DNA from: JBBIII01 sp037446575
GTDB lineage: Bacteria; Bacteroidota; Ignavibacteria; UBA10030
Direction of reading: 5' to 3'
Assembly (NCBI GenBank): GCA_037446575.1
Contig: JBBIII010000020.1
Span: 1-33,677 of the forward strand
DNA: 33,677 nt
Shown here in pieces: positions 1-7,523 of the stretch. The first letter of the stretch is position 1. The number at the start of each line of letters is the position of its first letter. The translations under genes and the position numbers were made by a program. The notes beneath the pieces are model-generated. The model was given only the letters and a program-made list of their open reading frames with translations. It was not told the origin of the DNA and made no database searches.

Positions 1-336
1 TTCTCTTCTCTTAATTCTTTCTATTTAGAACAACAGATAAAATCCAAAATTTACTGTATCTTAACTCGCGCAGAACCTTTGCCTCAATATATTGTTAATC
101 AGTTAATTTCTTGACTATTTTCGGTTACCTTTATTTATGAGGCAACACGATGGTCGCTTTCAAATCTTGTCGCTTTATTAAGATTTAATCTCTTTACTTA
201 TCGTGATTTGGATGATTGGCTCAATAATCCGTTTCAAAGTCCACCTTTTGTTCCAGAGACTCAACTTTCTATATTTATTCTTGGACAGCATCAGGGGGCT
301 TACTCCAGCACTGTATTAAAAACTTGTCCAATTTGA
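1..336 (+). pseudogene. IS4-type transposase, decayed 3' end
   Basis: One reading frame runs from the window edge to a TGA at 334-336 but is broken by an in-frame TGA at 112-114. After that stop it reads FSVTFIYEATRWSLSNLVAL and then NLFTYRDLDDWLNNPFQSPP, which is the conserved C-terminal tail of IS4-type DDE transposases as I know them (strand-helix after the last acidic residue). The catalytic part lies outside the window. TTGGACAGC occurs at 281-289 and again at about 375-383; the second could belong to the element's right end, but no partner end is visible. Bases 337-437 up to the next gene hold nothing else that I can name. The internal stop and missing start make this a dead remnant. 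Confidence 0.75.
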
Positions 337-437
337 TGTACTTTCAAGACTTATGAACTATAAATTATTTTATTTTGGACAGCAATGATTTAATGAGGAA
401 AGATAAAATTAAAGATCATTTTAGAAAATTATAGATA

Positions 438-1619
438 CTATTTTATCTTTTTAAATTCATTCACAAATTGTTTCATGTCTTCCAAGAGCACTGAGTCTGG
501 ATTACACCTGAGAACCATTCCATCAAGAAACATCAAACTTTTAATTATCGAGAACATACCTTTTTCGAATCCCATACCGCAATTCACTCCAAGTTTAATT
601 GTTTCCATCATCTTTCGTGTTAATGATACTTGCTGTACGCTTCTTCCTTTAAAATCGGAGTATAGTTTATTGAACTTCATTTTAAACTTCTCATATTTTT
701 GTCCGGAAATTCCTTTCTCTGCCATTTCATTTAGCCTCCTTGCACAGAGATTGTAATCGTAAACGGATAACGCATCAAAGAAATTGAGAAGCCCAGAGCT
801 AAGTCTTTTGCTTACATGCCCGATTGCTCCAGTGTCAACAAAATAGATTTTATCATTACAAAGCATCAAATTCCCCGGATGGATGTCGCCGTGGAAAGTC
901 CCGATGTTAAACATAAAAAATCCGTGAATCTTAAAGAGAAGCAGAAGATCTGAGTATTTCATTTCAGTATCTAATATCTCATCAAATGTTTTTCCTGAAA
1001 TATATTCCGACACCATTACATTCTCAGATGATAGCTCCTTGTATATCTTTGGAAATTTAAGCGAGGAAAGATCATAAATATTTTTATTATTTTCGTATAT
1101 CTCCTTTAGAATATCATGCCCTTCAATTTCATTAAGAAGGTTCAACTCTCTCAACGTGTATTCCTCAATATGTTCAAGAATACCAATGGGATCAAAAACT
1201 CGTGCCAGTTTTGGGTAAAAGAAAATAACGAACATGAAGAACCGCTTCACCGCCGCAACATCTTTTTCAAACATTTTTTTAAAATCAGATTTGATAACTT
1301 TAATAACAACATCTTCGCCGCTTGATAGCTTAGCCCTATATACTTGACCAACCGAGGCGCTCGCAAGCGGTTTTTCGTCTATCCAAGAAAATTTACTCCT
1401 GTCAACATTTTTAAGAGCGTTTTCTGATTTTATAGGAATAGTTGTGCGATAAAGCTTGGACAATTCGAAACATGTTTCTTCGTTTAAAAAATCTATTCTC
1501 AACGCATGAACCTGTCCGATTTTGACAGCAAGTAGACCCATCGCTTGAATTTTTTTGATATCCGGTTTTTTGTTTCCGTATATCATCTGTATCAGTTTGA
1601 GAAAGGAATAAATATTCAT
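438..1619 (-). CDS. ABC1/UbiB-family atypical kinase
   Basis: This is a protein-kinase-like fold of the ABC1/ADCK/UbiB family, which is linked in other organisms to isoprenoid-lipid (quinone) metabolism, probably as an ATPase. Visible hallmarks are KIGQ at residues 33-36 (the family's KxGQ motif), the Ala-rich loop ASASVGQVYRA at 86-96 in place of a Gly-rich loop, Lys107 in VVIKVIK, HGDIHPGN near residue 243 (catalytic loop) and VDTGAIG near 258 (metal-binding loop). At 393 residues it is a little shorter than UbiB and lacks a clear C-terminal membrane anchor. It starts 10 bases after the DUF2141 gene and is the last gene of the desaturase operon, so its substrate may be an isoprenoid pathway component; that link is inference. 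Confidence 0.88.
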   Translation of the reverse strand: MNIYSFLKLIQMIYGNKKPDIKKIQAMGLLAVKIGQVHALRIDFLNEETCFELSKLYRTTIPIKSENALKNVDRSKFSWIDEKPLASASVGQVYRAKLSSGEDVVIKVIKSDFKKMFEKDVAAVKRFFMFVIFFYPKLARVFDPIGILEHIEEYTLRELNLLNEIEGHDILKEIYENNKNIYDLSSLKFPKIYKELSSENVMVSEYISGKTFDEILDTEMKYSDLLLLFKIHGFFMFNIGTFHGDIHPGNLMLCNDKIYFVDTGAIGHVSKRLSSGLLNFFDALSVYDYNLCARRLNEMAEKGISGQKYEKFKMKFNKLYSDFKGRSVQQVSLTRKMMETIKLGVNCGMGFEKGMFSIIKSLMFLDGMVLRCNPDSVLLEDMKQFVNEFKKIK

Positions 1620-1629
1620 TTATACCTGC

Positions 1630-2070
1630 TTACATATAGTACAGCTTGATAGTAATGTTGTGGTTGCTGTCATTAAGAATTAAAACCGAATCTTCAAAGT
1701 CCGGAGGGCTGAAACGAACCTTCGGATTATTCGATGTACCAAAACCTTCTATCGGTTTTCCGTACCATGTCTTGTCCATTTTTTTATTTTTGTTCTCGTC
1801 ATGTAGTATAGATATTGCATATTTGCCTGGCTTTATTCTAAAATTAAAATATGCTTTTTGTCCGCGGATAATTTCGTTCAGCATAAGTAAAGCAGCTTTA
1901 GGTGAATCGGGGAAACCTTCCTCGCTTTCAAATAACAATAATCTGCAAACACCATCTTCGTTCTTAAAGCCATCGACTGCAACGTATATGGAGATGCTAT
2001 CCTGCGCCAGAATATTACCAGATGATACAACTATGCAGAGTAACAATAGAGGCAAAAAATATTTTTCCAT
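1630..2070 (-). CDS. DUF2141 family secreted protein
   Basis: A small exported protein of the DUF2141 family. The first 22 or so residues (MEKYFLPLLLLCIVVSSG then NILAQ) form a signal peptide with a likely cut before Gln. The core has the family pattern GVCRLLLFESEEGFP, then a glycine-lysine-YAI strand, HDENKNKKMDK, and YGKPIEGFGTSNNPK. The function of the family is not established. I chose the ATG at 2070 because its A is the last base of the upstream desaturase stop codon (TGATG overlap), which indicates translational coupling; an in-frame ATG at 2085 would break the signal peptide pattern. It sits between a desaturase and an ABC1 kinase in one operon. From memory, DUF2141 genes recur beside carotenoid genes in other bacteria. 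Confidence 0.85.
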   Translation of the reverse strand: MEKYFLPLLLLCIVVSSGNILAQDSISIYVAVDGFKNEDGVCRLLLFESEEGFPDSPKAALLMLNEIIRGQKAYFNFRIKPGKYAISILHDENKNKKMDKTWYGKPIEGFGTSNNPKVRFSPPDFEDSVLILNDSNHNITIKLYYM

Positions 2071-3575
2071 CACAATTCTATACAATCTTTTTTCATAATC
2101 AACTCTGCGGAAATTCTACCCGATTCATATATTGTAGGCAGTCCGCTTCCGGGATGTGTGCCTCCGCCAACAAGATAACAGTTCTTAAATTCTTCGAACT
2201 CGTTATGTGGCCTGAAATAGAGCATCTGACCAACATTGTGCGCTAAGTTAAAAGTTGCACCAAGATAGACAGAATGATTATCGCTCCAATCTTTTGGCGT
2301 AACTATTTTTTCCTCTTCGATATTTCCTTTTAGTCCCTCGTAACCGCCTCTTGTTTCAAGAGCGTCGAGTATCCTGTTTCTAAAATTCTGTTTTTCGGTA
2401 TCCCAATCAATACAGCTTTTATTGTTTGGCACCGGCACTAGAACATAAATAGTGCTTTTCCCATCGGGTGCCAGCGTTTTATCGGTCACACTTGCGTTTT
2501 GAACGTAGAACGAAAAGTCCTCCGATAGAATCATGTCTTTTGTTATCTCATCAACATTCTTTTTATAATCCTTTGCGAATATTATACTATGATGAGCAAT
2601 ATCATTAAATTCTTTTTTTACACCGAGATACAACATAAAGGTAGAGCATGAATAATCTTTACATGCAAGATTTTCATCTGTCCATTTTTTTCTATTCTTT
2701 GAATCTACGATATTTGTCATAGCGTGTGCAAAATCTGCGTTGATAATTACATAATCGGATTTTTCTGTATTGCCGTTTCCTAATTCAATACCTGTTGTTT
2801 TTCCGTTTTCAACAATTATTTTCTTTACCGGCGCACTGAAATGTATTCTTCCTCCTGACTGTTCGAACGCTTCTGCCATAGCTTGAGAAAGCTTATTCAA
2901 GCCGCCTGTTATATGATAAATTCCCCCGCCATGTTCGATGTAAGAAATAATACTGAAAGTACCCGGAGCAGTCCAAGGAGACATTCCGATATATTTTGCC
3001 TGAAATGTAAAAGCTATTCTCGTTTCGGGATCATTGAAATATCTCGCTAAAACTCCATACAGACTTGTGTGAGCATCAAGATATGGCAGAGCTGTAATAA
3101 GCTGTTTAGAAAAAAAATCACTCACTTTGCCGTAGGGAATTGATAAACACGGAATAAGTTTATCGTATTTCTTTTTTTCTTTTTCGAGATATTTTAAATA
3201 TCCGTTAAAACTACCATTTGAAAATTTTTCCAAGGTTTGTTCCATCTTCCCCTTATCTGGGGATGGAAATAATACTCGTCCGTCGGCAAACTTCAATCGG
3301 TACATCGGATCGAGCTTGATTGATTCGACAAAGTCTTCAAATTTCTTTCCGCTTTTTTCAAATATATTTTCTAATACATCTTTCATCATAAAAAAAGTAG
3401 GACCAATATCGAAAATATAGCTACCTAACTTGAAAAAAGAATTTCTGCCGCCAACTTTTTTTTCTTTTTCATAAATATCAACAGAATATCCCTTTGAAGC
3501 TAGAAGCATTCCCGCAGCCAGTCCACCTGGTCCGGCTCCTACAATGATTACTCTTTTGGAAGATGGGGGTTTCAT
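2070..3575 (-). CDS. crtI: CrtI/CrtN-type phytoene desaturase
   Basis: FAD-dependent desaturase or isomerase of the carotenoid phytoene desaturase family. Residues 8-37 form the Rossmann dinucleotide fold (VIIVGAGPGGLAAG with GxGxxG at 13-18 and Glu36 for the ribose). KVGGRNSFFKLGSYIFDIGP follows, as in CrtI. The C-terminus GGGTHPGSGLPTIYESGRIS is the second FAD-contact signature of the family. Length (501) matches. The ATG at 3575 has GGAG at 3583-3586 seven bases upstream; an in-frame TTG directly before it is a worse start. It heads an operon with DUF2141 and ABC1 genes. No phytoene synthase or other crt gene is visible, so the exact substrate (C30 or C40 carotene, or a later intermediate) cannot be fixed. 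Confidence 0.88.
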   Translation of the reverse strand: MKPPSSKRVIIVGAGPGGLAAGMLLASKGYSVDIYEKEKKVGGRNSFFKLGSYIFDIGPTFFMMKDVLENIFEKSGKKFEDFVESIKLDPMYRLKFADGRVLFPSPDKGKMEQTLEKFSNGSFNGYLKYLEKEKKKYDKLIPCLSIPYGKVSDFFSKQLITALPYLDAHTSLYGVLARYFNDPETRIAFTFQAKYIGMSPWTAPGTFSIISYIEHGGGIYHITGGLNKLSQAMAEAFEQSGGRIHFSAPVKKIIVENGKTTGIELGNGNTEKSDYVIINADFAHAMTNIVDSKNRKKWTDENLACKDYSCSTFMLYLGVKKEFNDIAHHSIIFAKDYKKNVDEITKDMILSEDFSFYVQNASVTDKTLAPDGKSTIYVLVPVPNNKSCIDWDTEKQNFRNRILDALETRGGYEGLKGNIEEEKIVTPKDWSDNHSVYLGATFNLAHNVGQMLYFRPHNEFEEFKNCYLVGGGTHPGSGLPTIYESGRISAELIMKKDCIEL

Positions 3576-3766
3576 CAATATTCTCCTTTATAAAAAAGTC
3601 GTCTTATTTTTTTCTTTTTGCTACTATTAATAATATGATGTTGTGATAACAAGTGTATTTAAAAAATATATTGAAAAAATCTGAAAAATTGTTTCACGCT
3701 AAGTTGCTTCGCCAAACAGATCGCCGAGCAAGCAAGATTTTAATGGTGGGTTTTGAAAATCGGATT

Positions 3767-3880
3767 CTACCTTATTTCCCAGAGCTTTTTCGTTGCCCGT
3801 TCCAATTCCAGATCTATCAGTTTTGGATCGTGTGTTTTTTCCAAAGAACGATCATACAAACTTTTGTTTGTTATATACAT
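3767..3880 (-). CDS. Possible 37-residue hypothetical protein
   Basis: A short frame begins at an ATG preceded by GGAGGAGA, an almost ideal Shine-Dalgarno sequence, with suitable spacing. It encodes a charged, helical peptide (MYITNKSLYDRSLEKTHDPK then LIDLELERATKKLWEIR). No family is recognised. The surrounding 3579-4144 gap has no larger gene, and its right part carries a transposase remnant, so this could be a live small gene or the start of a degraded one. The ribosome binding site and the amphipathic composition are the only support. Confidence 0.35.
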   Translation of the reverse strand: MYITNKSLYDRSLEKTHDPKLIDLELERATKKLWEIR

Positions 3881-3961
3881 CTTCTCCTCCAGTTAGTTTT
3901 TTTATTTCCGGTTACTTCTTGTTTTTATTATACCAAAAAGATAACCTTTTCTCTTTAACTA

Positions 3962-4024
3962 ACAGGAAGGATTTCCTCATTTTCTGTTTCCTTTATTTAT
4001 GAAGCAACACGACTAAAAACATAA
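3962..4024 (+). pseudogene. Second remnant of the same IS4-type transposase
   Basis: Bases 3977-4012 match 115-150 at 31 of 36 positions by eye, and the shared frame reads FSVSFIYEATR here against FSVTFIYEATR there. The similarity stops after the Arg codon, and the frame hits TAA at 4022-4024. Both pieces lie on the plus strand, one on each side of the desaturase operon. The rest of the 3579-4144 gap holds only the small ORF at 3767-3880 and AT-rich sequence. Confidence 0.6.
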
Positions 4025-4144
4025 AAATTTTAAACTGATAGTTTTCTACATATTAATTTTCTTCTGTAGATATAAGTTAAAATAACAACTTTTTACGCCT
4101 TACTATTGCTATCAACTTCAAATTAGAGAAAACGTTGCCGTAAT

Positions 4145-5092
4145 TTACTGATTCTCTGCTAAAAATCTTTCTGCATCGATAGCGGCCATGCAACCCGTTC
4201 CAGCCGCGCTTATTGCTTGTCTATATTTTGAATCTGCTACATCGCCCGCCGCAAAAACTCCCGGTACATTGGTCGCAGTGCTGGAAGGTTTTGTTATCAA
4301 ATAACCGGCAGAGTCCATATCCAAAGCGCCTTTAAGCAAATCTGTATTCGGTTTATGTCCGATACCTAAAAACAAACCGTTACAAGCGAATTGCGTAACC
4401 TCGTTAGTAATAACATTTTTTAATTTCAATCCGGTCATTTTTTTTACACCACCTTCATCGGTTCCGATAACTTCTTCAATTACTGAATCCCAAATAAAAT
4501 CTATTTTAGGATTTTTCTTTACACGCTCTTGCATTGCTTTGGATGCGCGTAATTCTTTTCTCCTATGTATAATAGTAACGCGAGAAGCATGATTTGTAAG
4601 ATATGAAGCTTCTTCCAAAGCTGTATCCCCTCCGCCAACTACAGCAACATGTTGATTTCTAAAGAAAAATCCATCACATGTTGCGCATGCAGAAACGCCA
4701 AATCCTTTGTATTCTTCTTCCGATGGAATGTTTAACCATTTTGCAGTAGCTCCAGTCGCAATTATTATTGTGTCTGCAAAATATTCTTCGTCGTCCGCAA
4801 TCACTTTAAAAGGACGTTTTGAGAGATCAACAGATTCAACTGTTTTGAAAACCGTTTCAGCTCCAAATCTTTGCGCTTGTTTGCGCATAATTTCCATTAA
4901 TTCCGGTCCTTGAACGCCATCTGGAAATCCAGGAAAATTTTCCACCTCTGTAGTTATCGTCAACTGACCGCCGGGTTGTTGGCCTTCAAAAACCAAAGGA
5001 GATAAATTTGCGCGCCCAGCATAAAGCGCCGCGGTAAGCCCTGCAGGTCCCGATCCGATAATTATTACTTTATGATGATTATTCTGTTTCAT
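4145..5092 (-). CDS. trxB: Thioredoxin reductase
   Basis: NADPH-dependent flavoprotein that reduces thioredoxin in the cytoplasm. The FAD fold starts with IIIGSGPAGLTAALYAGRA (GxGxxG at 13-18). The redox-active pair is Cys136/Cys139 in ACATCDG. The second Rossmann fold has VVGGGDTALEEA and the HRRKELRA arginine cluster that recognises the NADPH phosphate. The C-terminus GVFAAGDVADSKYRQAISAA is the second FAD motif. At 315 residues it has the normal low-molecular-weight TrxR length. No thioredoxin gene is adjacent; the genes on both sides are separated by gaps of more than 150 bases, so it is probably transcribed alone. The family also includes ferredoxin/flavodoxin reductases, but those lack the CxxC seen here. 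Confidence 0.95.
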   Translation of the reverse strand: MKQNNHHKVIIIGSGPAGLTAALYAGRANLSPLVFEGQQPGGQLTITTEVENFPGFPDGVQGPELMEIMRKQAQRFGAETVFKTVESVDLSKRPFKVIADDEEYFADTIIIATGATAKWLNIPSEEEYKGFGVSACATCDGFFFRNQHVAVVGGGDTALEEASYLTNHASRVTIIHRRKELRASKAMQERVKKNPKIDFIWDSVIEEVIGTDEGGVKKMTGLKLKNVITNEVTQFACNGLFLGIGHKPNTDLLKGALDMDSAGYLITKPSSTATNVPGVFAAGDVADSKYRQAISAAGTGCMAAIDAERFLAENQ

Positions 5093-5262
5093 AATAATTT
5101 CAATTTTTTATTTTTATGACTTAGTTATTTCCGATTTACCAAAGCTATAAATAATTCACTTTTACGATCGAGTTGTTATAAAATTCTATCATTTGTTCAT
5201 ACTTAAAGTCTATCATTAGATGCAAATAATTTATAAAAGATTCTCAACGCTTATGCAGAAAT

Positions 5263-6204
5263 TTATATTGAACTTTTACAATATTCAAGTAACATTTTCG
5301 CATTACGAACTAATCCGTTGTGCTTTGTTCGCTTCACAGGACTTTCGCCGAAACGCCGATTGAATTCTTCTTTAGACAGATTAGCAAGTTCGATTAATTT
5401 CGGAGCAATATTTTCTATGTGCGGTTTAAAACTTTCTTCGCTTGTTACTTTCTGAAATTTATTCCAAGGGCAAACATTTTGGCAAATATCGCATCCAAAT
5501 ACCCAATTTTCAAATTTATGTTTTAACTCTATTGGCAAATCACCGCGGTGTTCTATTGTCAGATATGAGATGCATCTGCGCGAATCTAAAACGTACGGTT
5601 GAACAATCGCTTTAGTTGGGCAAGCATCGATGCACGCAGTACAATTGCCGCAGTAATCGTGCATCGGTTTGTCATATACAAGCTCTATATCGAGCAATAT
5701 CTCTCCCAAAAAAATCCACGAACCACACTCCCGCGAAATTACATTCGTATGCTTTCCCATCCAACCGATGCCGGAGCGTACCGCCCAAATCTTTTCCATC
5801 ACAGGGCCGGTATCGACATAAAATTTTCCATTTACTTTAGGCGCTATTGATTTTATGAATTCGTATAAAGCGCGTAATTTATTTTCAAGAATTTTATGAT
5901 AATCCTTGCCCCAAGCATAGCGAGATATTTTGCCGTAATCTCGGTTCTGATAATGTTTTACATCTTCATAATAATTAAGAGCGACGCATAAAATCGATTT
6001 TACACTTGGAAGTACTTTGGCTGGATCGATTCGCTTTTCAATATCTTTTTCTAACCAATACATAGAAGCTTGGTAGTTATTTTTTAGCCACTTTTTTAAA
6101 TTGAACCCTTCTTCTTCCAAGCTTTGAGCTGGGGCAACTCCGACTTTTAAAAAATTTAACTCTAAAGCTTTGGATTTAATTTTATCTGTTATTAATTGAG
6201 ACAT
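5263..6204 (-). CDS. queG: Epoxyqueuosine reductase
   Basis: Catalyses the last step of queuosine synthesis, reducing epoxyqueuosine to queuosine in tRNA, using cobalamin and two 4Fe-4S clusters. Cluster cysteines are visible at 185, 188, 191 and 195 (YCGNCTACIDACP) and at 211, 238, 241 and 245 (GCDICQNVCPWN). VDTGPVMEK places Asp131 where the family has its proton donor. The N-terminal half is the cobalamin-binding nitroreductase-like fold. Length (313) is that of the short form lacking the C-terminal HEAT-repeat extension. No clear Shine-Dalgarno sequence precedes the ATG. The start lies only 25 bases downstream of the ferredoxin terminator, so its promoter must overlap that region or it relies on readthrough. 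Confidence 0.94.
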   Translation of the reverse strand: MSQLITDKIKSKALELNFLKVGVAPAQSLEEEGFNLKKWLKNNYQASMYWLEKDIEKRIDPAKVLPSVKSILCVALNYYEDVKHYQNRDYGKISRYAWGKDYHKILENKLRALYEFIKSIAPKVNGKFYVDTGPVMEKIWAVRSGIGWMGKHTNVISRECGSWIFLGEILLDIELVYDKPMHDYCGNCTACIDACPTKAIVQPYVLDSRRCISYLTIEHRGDLPIELKHKFENWVFGCDICQNVCPWNKFQKVTSEESFKPHIENIAPKLIELANLSKEEFNRRFGESPVKRTKHNGLVRNAKMLLEYCKSSI

Positions 6205-6228
6205 TTTTATATAAAAGCACTTTTAACC

Positions 6229-6267
6229 TAAAAAAAAAGTCGGTTCTCCGACCGAAGAACCGACTTT
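6229..6267 (-). terminator. Rho-independent terminator after ferredoxin gene
   Basis: A 12-base-pair perfect stem (6236-6247 with 6256-6267, AAAGTCGGTTCT and its complement) closes an 8-base loop and, read on the minus strand, ends in a run of eight U residues. It begins 20 bases after the ferredoxin stop codon. Confidence 0.9.
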
Positions 6268-6286
6268 ATCTATAAATGTATATTGC

Positions 6287-6625
6287 TTATTTACGGAAAC
6301 GCGAATTTGAAGAACTTAATTCCGGAAAAGTCTTATCTGGATTTAATTTTTTTGCTTTTTCAAATAATTGTTCTTCTGTTTCTACTTTATCCGGATCAGG
6401 TATACAGCAATCAACCGGACATACTGCCGCACATTGCTCTTGGTCGAAATGTCCTACACATTCGGTACATTTTTCTGGAACTATATAGTAGAAATCGTTG
6501 GATAATGCATCGTACATCTGACCGTTCAATTCGTACTGAACCCCACTTGCATAAATAGCGGTATTTGGGCATTCTGGCTCGCAAGCGCCGCAATTAATAC
6601 ATTCTTCTGTTATTTTTGTTGCCAT
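6287..6625 (-). CDS. 2[4Fe-4S] ferredoxin, Alvin/YfhL type
   Basis: Low-potential electron carrier with two 4Fe-4S clusters. The first motif is ECINCGACEPECP and the second CTEC with an eight-residue insertion before CAAVCPVDCC. That lengthened CxxC-x8-C spacing plus a C-terminal helical tail is the mark of the Allochromatium vinosum/Chlorobium ferredoxin type, in which the clusters have very different, low potentials. Length 112 is slightly above the usual 80-107, the extra part being a polar tail ending SSSNSRFRK. A clear Shine-Dalgarno (TAAGGAG) precedes the ATG. It is monocistronic, ending in a strong terminator. Likely partners are 2-oxoacid:ferredoxin oxidoreductases, none of which is in the window. 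Confidence 0.93.
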   Translation of the reverse strand: MATKITEECINCGACEPECPNTAIYASGVQYELNGQMYDALSNDFYYIVPEKCTECVGHFDQEQCAAVCPVDCCIPDPDKVETEEQLFEKAKKLNPDKTFPELSSSNSRFRK

Positions 6626-6770
6626 TACAAATCTCCTTAATATTTAAAATTTTAGATGTCTCTTTAAGTGTTGCGATTAAACGTCAATAGCTTAAAACTT
6701 GACGAAACGAATATGCTAAAGAGACAACGTAAATGCAAGTATAAATTCTACAAAAAAAATAGCGTTTTTT

Positions 6771-7406
6771 TTACAAATATCGGCGTTCTTGAATATTTCC
6801 ATTTGCATCATACGCGTATAACAAGGGAACGCCAGTAGGAATGTTCAATTCCAACACTTGCTCTTTAGACAAATCATCCAATTTCATCACTATCGAACGA
6901 AGACTATTTCCGTGCGCGGCAACCAATACATTTTTACCGGCGTGTATATCCGGCAATATTTTTGATTCAAAATATGGAAGCGTTCGGGCGGCGGTATCTT
7001 TCAAACTTTCGCTTACTCCTTCCGGATTTAACTCTGTTACATCCTTCGGAGGCGGCACATCGTAACTACGGCGCCAAATTTTTAATTGTTCTAGACCATA
7101 TTGCTTTCCGATATCATCCTTATTCAATCCTTGTAAAGCGCCATAATGACGTTCGTTTAAAGCTTTATTTCGTTCGAGTGGAAGTTCCGTCTGTTGAATA
7201 ATTTTTAGAACAATATCCATTGTATGAATGGCACGCTTAAGAACAGATGTGTATCCATTATCAAATTTATATCCTTTTAGTTTTTCTCCTGCCAGAGCGG
7301 CTTCCTCTATGCCTTTAGGTGAAAGCGGAATATCCACCCAGCCTGTAAAACGATTTTCAAGATTCCATTGCGATTCTCCATGACGCAGTAATACTAGATT
7401 TGGCAT
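6771..7406 (-). CDS. gpmA: 2,3-bisphosphoglycerate-dependent phosphoglycerate mutase
   Basis: Interconverts 3-phosphoglycerate and 2-phosphoglycerate in glycolysis and gluconeogenesis. LLRHGESQWN carries the phosphohistidine His9; ENRFTGWVDIPLS, ERHYGALQGLNK (acid/base Glu85) and WRRSYDVPPP are the dPGM-specific segments; AAHGNSLR holds the second active-site His165. At 211 residues it is a compact form compared with the about 250 residues of the E. coli enzyme; the missing part is in the C-terminal region. AAGGAA lies upstream of the ATG at normal spacing. It is flanked by gaps of about 120 bases on both sides, which suggests its own transcript. Phosphatase-type relatives lack the RRSYDVPPP segment, so the mutase call is firm. 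Confidence 0.94.
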   Translation of the reverse strand: MPNLVLLRHGESQWNLENRFTGWVDIPLSPKGIEEAALAGEKLKGYKFDNGYTSVLKRAIHTMDIVLKIIQQTELPLERNKALNERHYGALQGLNKDDIGKQYGLEQLKIWRRSYDVPPPKDVTELNPEGVSESLKDTAARTLPYFESKILPDIHAGKNVLVAAHGNSLRSIVMKLDDLSKEQVLELNIPTGVPLLYAYDANGNIQERRYL

Positions 7407-7523
7407 TATTATTTCCTTATTTGTTATTTATTATCGTTTTTATTTGTTATAAACTATCGTTCAATAACGAAATAATTTAAGAAAGAATTTAACGTAGAGC
7501 AATTGCAGATTATAGATGAGAAC

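Noticed and set aside
399..450. AAAGATAAAAT and its exact complement 30 bases apart at the end of the ABC1 kinase gene, as a terminator.
   Set aside because: On the minus strand no U run follows, the loop is long, the arms are very AT-rich and one arm lies in the coding region.
1646..2098. A 150-codon plus-strand frame opposite the DUF2141 gene.
   Set aside because: It is the antisense shadow of a gene with a clear family pattern and signal peptide; its own composition is not protein-like.
3653..4002. Two overlapping plus-strand frames of 101 and 69 codons in the gap between crtI and trxB.
   Set aside because: Phe/Tyr-rich low-complexity products without ribosome sites; AT-rich noncoding sequence gives such frames by chance.
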